A DNA stretch of 64,000 nucleotides, from NCBI GenBank assembly GCA_040882055.1, contig JBBECA010000051.1:1-64000 (forward strand), given 5' to 3'. Position numbers and translations under genes: made by a program. This stretch comes from Nitriliruptor sp040882055. Its GTDB lineage: Bacteria; Actinomycetota; Nitriliruptoria; Nitriliruptorales; Nitriliruptoraceae. This document shows, in pieces, positions 24,316 through 32,403 of the stretch (within the stretch, counting starts at the first letter, position 1; each line of letters starts with the position of its first letter). The notes under the pieces are model-generated. The model saw only the letters and a program-made list of their open reading frames with translations, did not search any database and had not been told where the DNA came from.

Positions 24316-25140
24316 GTGATCGCAGCTCGAGGGGGCCGTCGGGGGCCGAGGGTCGCGACCCTGGTCGGGATCCTGCTCGTCGTGATCGGCTGGGGCGCCG
24401 TGGCCGGGGCCCAGGAGCCCTCGACCGGAGCTGACGCGGCCCGGGACCAGATCGTGCGCGGCGGTGAGCTGTTCCAGGCCCAGTGCGCCGCCTGTCACGG
24501 GACCCAGCTGGAGGGTGGTCAGGGCGAGGGTGACCTCGCTGGCCCCGCGATGACCGACGTGGACATCGCCTACGTGGACCTCACGATGCGGACCGGGCGC
24601 ATGCCGATCCCAGCCCCCGAGGTCGGGGTGCGCATCGACCAGCTCCACGACGACCAGCGCGAGGCGATCAACGCCTACCTGCTCGCCGTCTTCGACCTCC
24701 CCGGTCAGATCCCGACGGTCGGCGAAGGTGAGGCCGCCCGCGGCCAAGAGCTGTACATCCGCAACTGTGCCGCGTGCCACGGTGCGGCCGGCGACGGGGG
24801 CATCGCGGGCGCCGACAACGACGTTCCCCCGCTGGCGTCCCTCGATCCGATCGCCCTCGTCGAAGGCACCCGGGTCGGCCCCTTCACCATGCCCGCGTTC
24901 GACGAGGCGGTGCTGAGCGACCAGCAGCTCGACGACATCGTCGCCTACCTCGCGCTCGCCGAGGAGGCGCCGCGGACGGCGCTCGGGGTCAAGGAGCTCG
25001 GGCAGGTCGGTGAAGCGCTGTTCGCGCTGGGGCTCGCGCTGCTCGCCGCCGTGGTCGTGTGGGTGGTCGCTCGCGCTCGCCGGTGGAGCCCGGCGGAACC
25101 CGACGGCTTCGCCCACACCGAACCCTTCGAGCCCCGCTGA
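24316..25140 (+). CDS. qcrC: Dihaem cytochrome c subunit of the bc complex
   Basis: A 274-residue membrane-anchored dihaem cytochrome c, the actinobacterial QcrC type. Two CAACHG haem sites are present (near residues 56 and 152), with likely Met ligands in GRMPIP and PFTMPAFDE. It has an N-terminal signal/anchor helix (VATLVGILLVVIGWGAVAGA) and a C-terminal helix (ALFALGLALLAAVVVWVVA). It passes electrons from the Rieske centre directly to the oxidase CuA site. It is the first gene of the respiratory operon and its stop overlaps the qcrA start (TGATG). Confidence 0.93.
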   Translation: MIAARGGRRGPRVATLVGILLVVIGWGAVAGAQEPSTGADAARDQIVRGGELFQAQCAACHGTQLEGGQGEGDLAGPAMTDVDIAYVDLTMRTGRMPIPAPEVGVRIDQLHDDQREAINAYLLAVFDLPGQIPTVGEGEAARGQELYIRNCAACHGAAGDGGIAGADNDVPPLASLDPIALVEGTRVGPFTMPAFDEAVLSDQQLDDIVAYLALAEEAPRTALGVKELGQVGEALFALGLALLAAVVVWVVARARRWSPAEPDGFAHTEPFEPR

Positions 25141-26036
25141 TGGGTGACCGCGACCGCCGCACCGACGAGCTCCCGGAGCACCATCCGGACGTCCGTCACG
25201 ACCCGACCGACCGCGCCCCCGGCCGCCGGCCCTCCGAACCCACCGGTCCCTCCGCGCCCGACCACGCGTTCCGACGCTGGTGGTTCCTCGGGTGGGTCGG
25301 CGCGAGCGCGACCGCGCTGGTCGTCCTCGCCGCGCTGTGGGTCCTCGACAGCGACATCGAGGTGCTCGGGCTCGTCGGTGCGGCGGCCGGCGTGGCCGCC
25401 ACCGTTGCGCTGCACCACCTCGTCGTCGCCGGCGACCGTGGCGAGCGCACCATCGACCGGCCCCCGCCCGTCGACGAGGCGGCCCCGTTCGTCGCCCGCC
25501 GACGGCTGTTCGGGGGCGTGCTCGGCGTCGGTGCGGTGCTCGGCCTCGGTGGGATCGGTGCGCTCCTCCGCTTCGGGTCACGCGTCCCGGAGAGGTCGGC
25601 CTGGACCGCCGGCGTCCGGCTCTCGACCCTCGACGGTGATCCGGTCCGACCGGACGACCTCCCGCTCGGCAGCGTGGTCACGGTGTGGCCGGCCGACGCC
25701 CTCGGCAGCGAGCTGTCCGCGGTGATGCTCATCCGCCTCCGCGAGCTGCCCGTGCCGCCGACCGAGCTCGGTGGCGTCGTCGACGACACCCTGGTCGCCT
25801 ACTCGCGGCTGTGCACCCACGCGGGCTGCGCGGTAGCGCTGTACCGCGACCGCGACCAGGCGCTGTTCTGCCCGTGCCATCAGGCGACGTTCGACGCCCG
25901 ACGCGGTGCCGTGCCCGTCTCCGGTCCCGCCTCGTACCCGCTCCCCCAGCTGCCGCTCGGGATCGACGACGACGGGTTCGTGATCGCCACGGGCGACCTG
26001 ACCGCGCCTCCGGGTGCCGTGGGGGGGACGGTGTGA
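25140..26036 (+). CDS. qcrA: Rieske iron-sulfur subunit of the bc complex
   Basis: A 298-residue Rieske protein with the three membrane helices characteristic of actinobacteria (WWFLGWVGASATALVVLAALWVL; VLGLVGAAAGVAATVALHHLV; LFGGVLGVGAVLGLGGIGALL). The [2Fe-2S] motifs are CTHAGCAV and CPCHQATFD, with both Cys and both His ligands. It oxidises quinol with QcrB and passes electrons to QcrC. ATG 25140 overlaps the qcrC stop, and the stop overlaps the qcrB start. Confidence 0.95.
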   Translation: MGDRDRRTDELPEHHPDVRHDPTDRAPGRRPSEPTGPSAPDHAFRRWWFLGWVGASATALVVLAALWVLDSDIEVLGLVGAAAGVAATVALHHLVVAGDRGERTIDRPPPVDEAAPFVARRRLFGGVLGVGAVLGLGGIGALLRFGSRVPERSAWTAGVRLSTLDGDPVRPDDLPLGSVVTVWPADALGSELSAVMLIRLRELPVPPTELGGVVDDTLVAYSRLCTHAGCAVALYRDRDQALFCPCHQATFDARRGAVPVSGPASYPLPQLPLGIDDDGFVIATGDLTAPPGAVGGTV

Positions 26037-27391
26037 GCGTGCTGCCCTCCCCCCTCGCCCGCGTCGCCGAGTCGCTCGATTCCCGGATCGGTCGTCGCGC
26101 CGAACGTCCCTCGCTGTGGCCCGTCGGCTTCGGTGCGCTCATCTCCCACGCGGCCATCGTGGCCTTCGGCGTGCTGACGGTCACGGGGCTCGCCCTCGCG
26201 GTCGCCTACCGACCCGCGACCGGGCTGGTCACCTACAGCGGGAGCTCCGAGCTGTACGACGGTCAGCTCCTGCCCCACGCCTTCGCCTCGATCGTGCGCA
26301 TCAGCGAGGACCTGCCGGGCGGGCTGCTGCTGCGACGCGTCCACGTCGCCGCGTCCCACATCTTCCTGCTCTCGCTCGTCGCCCACCTGCTCCGTGTGCT
26401 CGCCACCGGTGCCTTCCGCCGGCCACGGATCGGTACCCACCTCGTCGGCGTCGGGCTCCTCGTGATCGCCATCCTGTTCGCCTACACCGGCGAGCTCATG
26501 CCGTTCTCGCTCGTCGCGGCCTCGAGCCTGCGCATCCTCGAAGCGGTGGTCTCCTCCGTGCCGCTGATCGGCGAACCGCTCGCCGAGATCATCACCGGCG
26601 GCCAGCTCCCGAGCGACCGGGTGCTCATCGGCGCCTGGGCCCTGCACGTGATCCTCCTACCCGGCGCGTTCACCGCGCTGCTCGGTTGGCACCTGTGGCT
26701 CGTCCACCGGCGGACACCCGCGCTCGAGCGGCGCCCCGACGTGGACGTCGCCCGGCGAGGTGTCGGCCGGCCGCTGTGGCCGGATGCGATTGCGCGGTTC
26801 GCCCTGCTGACCGCCGGGCTCACCACGCTGCTGGTCGCGTCGGCGGTCGTGGTGCCCTGGGCCGACATCGAACTCGAGGGTCCGTTCTACGCCGCGGAAG
26901 CGACCAACAGCGTCCACCCCGCCTGGGTCATGTTCTTCACCACCGGTGCGCTGCGCGTCTTCCCGCCCATCGACGTGGTGCTGCTCGGCATGCGGATCAC
27001 GAACGTGCTCGTCGCCGCCGCGATCGTGCCCACCATCCTGATCGGCATGGTCGTCGCCTACCCGTTCCTCGAGCGCCGACTGCTGGGCGACCGCGCCGAG
27101 CACCACGCTCTCGACCACCCGCTGGACGTGCCGCTGCGAGCGGGCGTGGTCACCTTCATGACCACCGTGGGGGTCCTGCTCACCGCTGCCGCCGGGGTGG
27201 ACGTGCTCTCATCCTGGACCGGGGTGCCGGTCGAAGAGGTCGTGACGACCTTCCGCATCACCCTTGTCGTCCTGCCGCTGCTGCTGACGGCGGGCGCGGT
27301 CGCGCTGTCCCGGCGACGCGTCGCCCGGTTCGCCGCGCTCGAGGAGGACCCGACCGTGCACACCTCCCCGCCCGCCGAGGGTGACCGATGA
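26033..27391 (+). CDS. qcrB: Cytochrome b subunit of the bc complex
   Basis: A 452-residue polytopic diheme cytochrome b. His ligands are available in RRVHVAASHIFLLSLVAH (third hydrophobic region) and WALHVILLPGAFTALLGWHLWLVH. The C-terminal half resembles cytochrome b subunit-IV-like helices. Unusually, the position expected for the Qo-site PEWY motif reads PAWV (26918-26929, HPAWVMFFTTGALRVFPP), so the catalytic Glu is not there. GTG 26033 overlaps the qcrA stop; the stop overlaps the ctaC start (ATGA). Confidence 0.9.
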   Translation: MSVLPSPLARVAESLDSRIGRRAERPSLWPVGFGALISHAAIVAFGVLTVTGLALAVAYRPATGLVTYSGSSELYDGQLLPHAFASIVRISEDLPGGLLLRRVHVAASHIFLLSLVAHLLRVLATGAFRRPRIGTHLVGVGLLVIAILFAYTGELMPFSLVAASSLRILEAVVSSVPLIGEPLAEIITGGQLPSDRVLIGAWALHVILLPGAFTALLGWHLWLVHRRTPALERRPDVDVARRGVGRPLWPDAIARFALLTAGLTTLLVASAVVVPWADIELEGPFYAAEATNSVHPAWVMFFTTGALRVFPPIDVVLLGMRITNVLVAAAIVPTILIGMVVAYPFLERRLLGDRAEHHALDHPLDVPLRAGVVTFMTTVGVLLTAAAGVDVLSSWTGVPVEEVVTTFRITLVVLPLLLTAGAVALSRRRVARFAALEEDPTVHTSPPAEGDR

Positions 27392-28482
27392 CCGCCCGCC
27401 ACCGTCGTGCTGCCGCGCTCACCGTGCCGCTGCTCGCGCTCACCGCCTGCGGCGAGCAGGTCCGCGACTCGACCACCCGTGGGGTCACCCCGCAGGCCGA
27501 AGCCATCCACGGGCTCTTCCGGTTCAGCGTGATCCTCGGGACCATCATCTGGTTGACCGTGCTCGGGTTGCTCGCGGTCCCGATCTGGCGCTCGTGGCGA
27601 CGACGGGACGACGAGCACGTCGTGTCGAGCGCCCCGGACCCGAGCCGACTCGAGCCGCCGGCAGCGGAGGCGGACGGCGCCCTCGCCGTGGCCGACCCGG
27701 CGCACGCCACCGAGGCGGAGGCGGACCACCGTGTGCGGACCCGCCTCATCTGGATCGGCGGCATCGTCCTGCCGTCCATCGTGCTGCTGGGGCTGCTGAC
27801 CTACTCCTCGGTCGTCGGTCGCGCCGTCGCGCACGTCCCGGAGGACGGTGAACTGGTGGTCGACGTCGTCGGCCACATGTTCTGGTGGGAGGTCGCCTAC
27901 GAGGACCCGGACATCGTCACCGCCAACGAGATCGTCGTGCCGGTCGACACCCCCGTGCGGTTCAACCTCATCACGGACGACGTGATCCACAGCTTCTGGA
28001 TCCCCCGCCTGCACGGGAAGGTCGACATGATCCCCGGGCGGACCAACACCTTCACCTTCACCGCCACCGAGACCGGCGACTTCCGCGGGAACTGCGCCGA
28101 GTTCTGCGGGATCGCGCACGCGCAGATGGTGGCGTTCGTGCGGGTGGTCGAGCAGGACGAGTTCGACGCCTGGGTCGCGAACCAGACCGAACCGGCCGTG
28201 ACCGGCACCTCCACCGAGGGCGAGCAGGTGTTCATCGAGGCGGGCTGCGCCGCCTGTCACGCGGTCGACGGCACCGATGCGGTAGCGCGCGTCGGTCCGG
28301 ACCTCACCCACCTCGCCTCGCGCGAGACCTTGGCGGCGGGCATCGTCCCGAACGACCGCGAACACCTGGAGCAGCTCATCATCGACCCGCAGAGCGTCAA
28401 GCCGGGCATCCCGATGCCGGCGGCCCAGCTGTCGGACGCTGAACTCGACGCGCTCCTCGACCACCTGGAGGGGCTCGAGTGA
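27388..28482 (+). CDS. ctaC: Cytochrome c oxidase subunit II fused to cytochrome c (caa3 type)
   Basis: A 364-residue lipoprotein-like subunit II (lipobox LLALTAC near 21) with two membrane helices and a CuA cupredoxin domain: His in DDVIHSFWIP, then CAEFCGIAHAQM with the two Cys, His and Met ligands. A cytochrome c domain follows, with CAACH near residue 256 and a Met ligand in GIPMPAAQ. The fusion defines a caa3-type oxidase that carries its own cytochrome. Translationally coupled to qcrB and ctaD by four-base overlaps. Confidence 0.95.
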   Translation: MTARHRRAAALTVPLLALTACGEQVRDSTTRGVTPQAEAIHGLFRFSVILGTIIWLTVLGLLAVPIWRSWRRRDDEHVVSSAPDPSRLEPPAAEADGALAVADPAHATEAEADHRVRTRLIWIGGIVLPSIVLLGLLTYSSVVGRAVAHVPEDGELVVDVVGHMFWWEVAYEDPDIVTANEIVVPVDTPVRFNLITDDVIHSFWIPRLHGKVDMIPGRTNTFTFTATETGDFRGNCAEFCGIAHAQMVAFVRVVEQDEFDAWVANQTEPAVTGTSTEGEQVFIEAGCAACHAVDGTDAVARVGPDLTHLASRETLAAGIVPNDREHLEQLIIDPQSVKPGIPMPAAQLSDAELDALLDHLEGLE

Positions 28483-30443
28483 GCGGTCCCGCCACCACCC
28501 CTCCCCCGTCGGACCGGACCGGTCCGGACATCGAGCTGCTCGATCAGGTCTGGGGCGCCAAGCCCGGCTTCGTCGGCTGGCTCGGCCAGTGCAACCACAA
28601 GGCCGTCGGGCGCAGGTTCATCTTCACCAGCTTCTTCTTCCTGATGCTCGGTGGCCTGCTCGCCATGCTGATGCGGCTGCAGCTGATCGGCCCCGACAAC
28701 GACATCATGGGTCCGGACGGCTTCAACCAGCTGTTCACCATGCACGGCACGATCATGATGTTCCTGTTCGTGGTGCCGATGCTCGAGGGCTTCACGATCT
28801 ACATCGCGCCGCTGCAGCTCGGCAGCCGCGACATGCCGATGCCGCGGCTCAACGCCTTCGGGTACTGGGGGTTCCTGCTCGGCGGGATCTTCCTGCTCTC
28901 GAGCTTCGTGGCCGGCGCCGTTCCCGATAGCGGGTGGTTCGCCTACGTCCCGCTCACCGGCCCCGATTTCGCCCCTGGCGCCAACCTCGACTTCTGGCTC
29001 CTCGGCGTCACGATGCTGGAGATCTCCGGCATCGCCGCCTCCATCGAGGTCGTGGTGCTCGTGCTGCGTTTCCGTGCCAGCGGGATGTCGGTGGGGCGCA
29101 TCCCGATCTTCGTGTGGTCCTCGCTGATCGTCAGCGTGATGATCCTGTTCGCCTTCCCGCCGCTGGTGGCCGGCACGATCCTGCTCGAGCTCGACCGCAA
29201 GATCGGCACGGTCTTCTACGACGCGACGATGGGTGGCGACCCGCTGCTGTGGCAGCACCTGTTCTGGTGGTTCGGACACCCCGAGGTCTACATCCAGCTC
29301 ATCCCCGCGCTCGGGATGGCCGCCTCGATCGTGACCGTGGCGGCGCGGCGCCGGATGGCCGGCCGCACGGCGGTCATCGCCTCGCTGGTGGCGATCGCGA
29401 TCCTGTCGTTCGGGCTGTGGGTCCACCACATGTACGCCACGGGGATCCCGCTGCTGGCGACCTCGTTGTTCACCGCTGCCAGCTTCATGATCGCGATCCC
29501 GACCGGCGTGATCATCATGTCGTTCATCGGCACGATGTGGTGGGGACGCATCCGGTGGAGCAGCTCGATGCTCTACGTCGCCGGGTTCGTGTTCGTGTTC
29601 GTCGCCGGCGGGATCACCGGCGTGATGGTCGCGATGGTGCCCTTCGACTGGCAGGCCCACGACACCTACTTCGTCGTGGCCCACTTCCACTACGTGCTCG
29701 TCGGCGGGTCGCTCCTGCCGATCCTCGGCGCGCTCCACCACTGGATGCCGAAGCTCACCGGTCGCATCATGAGCGAAGCGCTCGGCAAGGTCGCCTTCGT
29801 CCTGATCTTCGTCGGGTTCAACGTCGCCTTCATGCCGCAGCACTGGCTCGGCCTGTTCGGCATGCCGCGCCGCATCTGGACCTACGAGGAGGGGCTCGGC
29901 TGGGACGGGCTGAACCTCGTCTCCTCGCTCGGTTCGTTCGTGATGGGGATCGGGATGCTGCTGTTCGCCATCAACATGATCCGGGCGAACTGGCCCGGCG
30001 GCGTGACCGCTCCCGACGACCCGTGGGGCGGCGACACCCTCGAGTGGGCGACCAGCTCACCCGCGCCCAACTACAACTTCGTCGGCACGATGCAGGTCGC
30101 GTCGCCCGAGCCCCTCTGGGACGAGCTGTCGGTGCTCGGACGCGATCACGTGTCGACATCAGGACGGACCCGACCCGATCCGCCCCACGAGACGCCAGAC
30201 TGGCAGCGCCGCCTCGACGATCCGGTCGATCGCCTGCGCGAGACCATCGCCACGACGGGGCTCGACGCCGAGCCCGACCACATCGTCACCCTGCCGGGTC
30301 ACTCGCTGTGGCCGCTCTGGACCGCGATCTTCATCGCCATCGGGCTGGTGGGCGTCCTCGTGAACTCGTTCGCGCTGGGGTTCGTCGGCCTCGGCGCGAT
30401 CATCGCCGCCAGCGCGACGTGGCTGTGGCCGGGGGTGGAGTGA
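28479..30443 (+). CDS. ctaD: Cytochrome c oxidase subunit I
   Basis: A 654-residue haem-copper oxidase catalytic subunit with 12 core helices. Ligands and cofactors can be seen: low-spin haem His in LFTMHGTIMMF, CuB His and the crosslinked Tyr in WWFGHPEVYI, the His pair in WVHHMYATG, and haem a3/a His residues in VAHFHYVLVG. The C-terminal 100 residues add a soluble stretch and two more helices (SLWPLWTAIFIAIGLVGVLV, ALGFVGLGAIIAASATWLW), which resemble a fused small subunit IV. GTG 28479 overlaps the ctaC stop. Confidence 0.96.
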   Translation: MSGPATTPPPSDRTGPDIELLDQVWGAKPGFVGWLGQCNHKAVGRRFIFTSFFFLMLGGLLAMLMRLQLIGPDNDIMGPDGFNQLFTMHGTIMMFLFVVPMLEGFTIYIAPLQLGSRDMPMPRLNAFGYWGFLLGGIFLLSSFVAGAVPDSGWFAYVPLTGPDFAPGANLDFWLLGVTMLEISGIAASIEVVVLVLRFRASGMSVGRIPIFVWSSLIVSVMILFAFPPLVAGTILLELDRKIGTVFYDATMGGDPLLWQHLFWWFGHPEVYIQLIPALGMAASIVTVAARRRMAGRTAVIASLVAIAILSFGLWVHHMYATGIPLLATSLFTAASFMIAIPTGVIIMSFIGTMWWGRIRWSSSMLYVAGFVFVFVAGGITGVMVAMVPFDWQAHDTYFVVAHFHYVLVGGSLLPILGALHHWMPKLTGRIMSEALGKVAFVLIFVGFNVAFMPQHWLGLFGMPRRIWTYEEGLGWDGLNLVSSLGSFVMGIGMLLFAINMIRANWPGGVTAPDDPWGGDTLEWATSSPAPNYNFVGTMQVASPEPLWDELSVLGRDHVSTSGRTRPDPPHETPDWQRRLDDPVDRLRETIATTGLDAEPDHIVTLPGHSLWPLWTAIFIAIGLVGVLVNSFALGFVGLGAIIAASATWLWPGVE

Positions 30444-30462
30444 TGACGATGGAGGCCAACTC

Positions 30463-31074
30463 GTGAGCGTGCACAGGTCACGGACGGCGCACGCGGTCAC
30501 CGACCGCCCACGGGGTCTCACCATGGGCATGTGGGGAGCGGTCCTGCTCCTGGTGGTCCTCTCGACCGCCCTCGCGGGTCTCGCCGCTGCCGGGCTCTAC
30601 CTCCACACGGGTCAGGACGCCTGGCCCCCGGAGCCGCTGGTCCGACCCGGATCCTGGCCCGCGGTGTTCGGCACGGTGCTGGCAGCCGCCGGCGCGGCTG
30701 CCGCCACCGTCGCGAACCTCGAGCTCCGACGTGACCGCCGGCCCGTGCCGTCGCTGCTGCTCATGGTCGCCGGGGGGTTGCTGCTGGGCTCGATCGTCGT
30801 GCTCGCACGGGACCTCGTCGGGACGGACTTCACCTGGAGCGACCACGCGTACGCGTCGATCTACATCGTCAACACCGCGGTCGCCGCCTTCTTCGTCGCG
30901 CTCGGGCTGCTCATGGTCGGTGCGCTCCTCGTCCAGCGACTGGTGGGCGTCGTGGACGCGGGCCGGATGCTCGAAGCCGACATCACCGTGCTGTACCTGT
31001 GGTGGACCGTGGGTGCGGTCGCGGTGTGCCTCGCCGTCGCCCACCTGCTCCCCGATCCGGGGGTGGTGGCGTGA
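30463..31074 (+). CDS. ctaE: Cytochrome c oxidase subunit III
   Basis: A 203-residue membrane protein with five helices resembling haem-copper oxidase subunit III: MGMWGAVLLLVVLSTALAGLAAAGLYL, a second helix starting AVFGTVLAAAGAAAA, then LLLMVAGGLLLGSIVVL, and the final ITVLYLWWTVGAVAVCLAVAHLL, where LYLWWT resembles the conserved YWHFVD region of subunit III. It is divergent from textbook subunits, so the name leans on context. GTG 30463 starts 19 bp after ctaD. Confidence 0.83.
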   Translation: MSVHRSRTAHAVTDRPRGLTMGMWGAVLLLVVLSTALAGLAAAGLYLHTGQDAWPPEPLVRPGSWPAVFGTVLAAAGAAAATVANLELRRDRRPVPSLLLMVAGGLLLGSIVVLARDLVGTDFTWSDHAYASIYIVNTAVAAFFVALGLLMVGALLVQRLVGVVDAGRMLEADITVLYLWWTVGAVAVCLAVAHLLPDPGVVA

Positions 31075-31439
31075 GCCTGACCGTCACCCCGCGCGCGGAC
31101 CACCGCACCGACGTGCGCCGGATCGATGCGCTGATCGGCGGGCCGGTCTGGTGGGCGACCCACCTCGGCCTGACCTACTGGCTCGTCCCCCGTGCCTGCG
31201 AGTGGCAGGCGACGTGGCCGCTGCACCTGGTGACGATCGTCACGGTCGCGCTGTGTGGCCGGGCGTGGTTGTCGGCCGTGCAGGTCCTGCGTGGCGCCCG
31301 CCTGGCCGATCCCGCACAGGACCCCACCGCGCGGCGCGACATCTACCTCGGGTGGATCGGCATCCTGCTGGCGATCTTCTTCGGCGCCGTGACCCTCTAC
31401 GAAGGCATCCCGGCCGTGATCCTGAACCCGTGCTTCTGA
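31071..31439 (+). CDS. Small membrane protein in the oxidase operon
   Basis: A 122-residue protein with three membrane helices (GGPVWWATHLGLTYWLVP; WPLHLVTIVTVALCGRAW; IYLGWIGILLAIFFGAVTLYEGIPAVIL) and a Cys near the C-terminus (LNPCF). No family is recognised with confidence; its place between ctaE and ctaG suggests an oxidase assembly or accessory role. GTG 31071 overlaps the ctaE stop. The following 73 bp to ctaG contain only GCTGCCG-type imperfect repeats. Confidence 0.65.
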   Translation: MSLTVTPRADHRTDVRRIDALIGGPVWWATHLGLTYWLVPRACEWQATWPLHLVTIVTVALCGRAWLSAVQVLRGARLADPAQDPTARRDIYLGWIGILLAIFFGAVTLYEGIPAVILNPCF

Positions 31440-31512
31440 ACCGCGTGCGCCTGATCCGTGGGCTGCCGCGCCGCGCGCTGCCAGGCCGTGCGCTGCCGAG
31501 CCCCGGGGTCCG

Positions 31513-32403
31513 GTGGTGAACGCCCCCTGGTGGACGCGGTTCGCGGTCGATCCCGCGGCCGTGGCCGGCCTGATCGGGGTGAGCATGTGGTACCTGCGCG
31601 GCGCGCGGCGCCGGGTCACGCCGATGCCGCGACGGACCGTCGCCTTCGTCGGCGGTGTCGCGGTCACGCTGGTCTCGGTCGCCGGCCCGCTGCCCGCCGG
31701 CAGCGACGAGCTGCTCTGGGTGCACATGATCCAGCACCTGCTGCTCACCGTCGTCGCGGCGCCGCTGCTCGCCCTCGGCTCCCCGGTCTCGACCCTCCGC
31801 CAGGCCCTGTCCCCCGGGACGCGCACGCGACTGGCGCACTGGTCGAGGCGCTCGCGCCGGGCACGTCGACGCGTCGGCGACCCCCCGGTCATCGTGATCG
31901 CGACCGCGCTGCACATCGTGGTGACCTGGCTGTGGCACGCCCCCTGGCTCTACGACCTCGCCGTCCGGAACCCCGTGGTCCACGCCGTCGAACACCTCGC
32001 CTTCCTCGGCACGGCGGTGTGGGTGTGGATCGAGATCGTCGCCACGGCCCGGCGCAGCCGACGCAGCCAAGCCCTGGCGACGCTGTGCCTGGCGGCGCTC
32101 ATCGCCACCGGCGGGGTCCTCGGCGCCCTGCTGACCTTCGCGAGCCGGTCGGTGTACGAGGTCTACGTCGGCAGCGGTGGGCTCACCGCCCTCGAGGACC
32201 AGCAGCTGGCCGGTGCGTTGATGTGGGTCCCCCCGAGCTTCGTGTACGCCGTGGTCGCGCTCCGCCGGTTCACCTCCTGGCTCGACACCTCCGAACGCGA
32301 GCTCCGCGACCGCGAGGACCGTCGTCGCCGGGACCGCCCTCGTCGCGAGGAACCTCGTCCGGAGCCCCGCACCGACCCGACGTCACGTAAGGTCGAACGG
32401 TGA
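31513..32403 (+). CDS. ctaG: Cytochrome c oxidase assembly protein CtaG (caa3 type)
   Basis: A 296-residue integral membrane protein of the Caa3-CtaG family, needed to insert copper into the oxidase. Typical signatures are LLWVHMIQHLLLTVVAAPLLALGSP, TALHIVVTWLWHAPWLYDLA and VVHAVEHLAFLGTAVWVW, all with conserved His. About seven helices are seen. The C-terminus is a highly basic, Arg/Glu-rich tail. GTG 31513 or 31516 may start it. Its TGA overlaps the fdhA ATG, tying the oxidase and formate dehydrogenase genes into one transcript. Confidence 0.9.
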   Translation: MVNAPWWTRFAVDPAAVAGLIGVSMWYLRGARRRVTPMPRRTVAFVGGVAVTLVSVAGPLPAGSDELLWVHMIQHLLLTVVAAPLLALGSPVSTLRQALSPGTRTRLAHWSRRSRRARRRVGDPPVIVIATALHIVVTWLWHAPWLYDLAVRNPVVHAVEHLAFLGTAVWVWIEIVATARRSRRSQALATLCLAALIATGGVLGALLTFASRSVYEVYVGSGGLTALEDQQLAGALMWVPPSFVYAVVALRRFTSWLDTSERELRDREDRRRRDRPRREEPRPEPRTDPTSRKVER

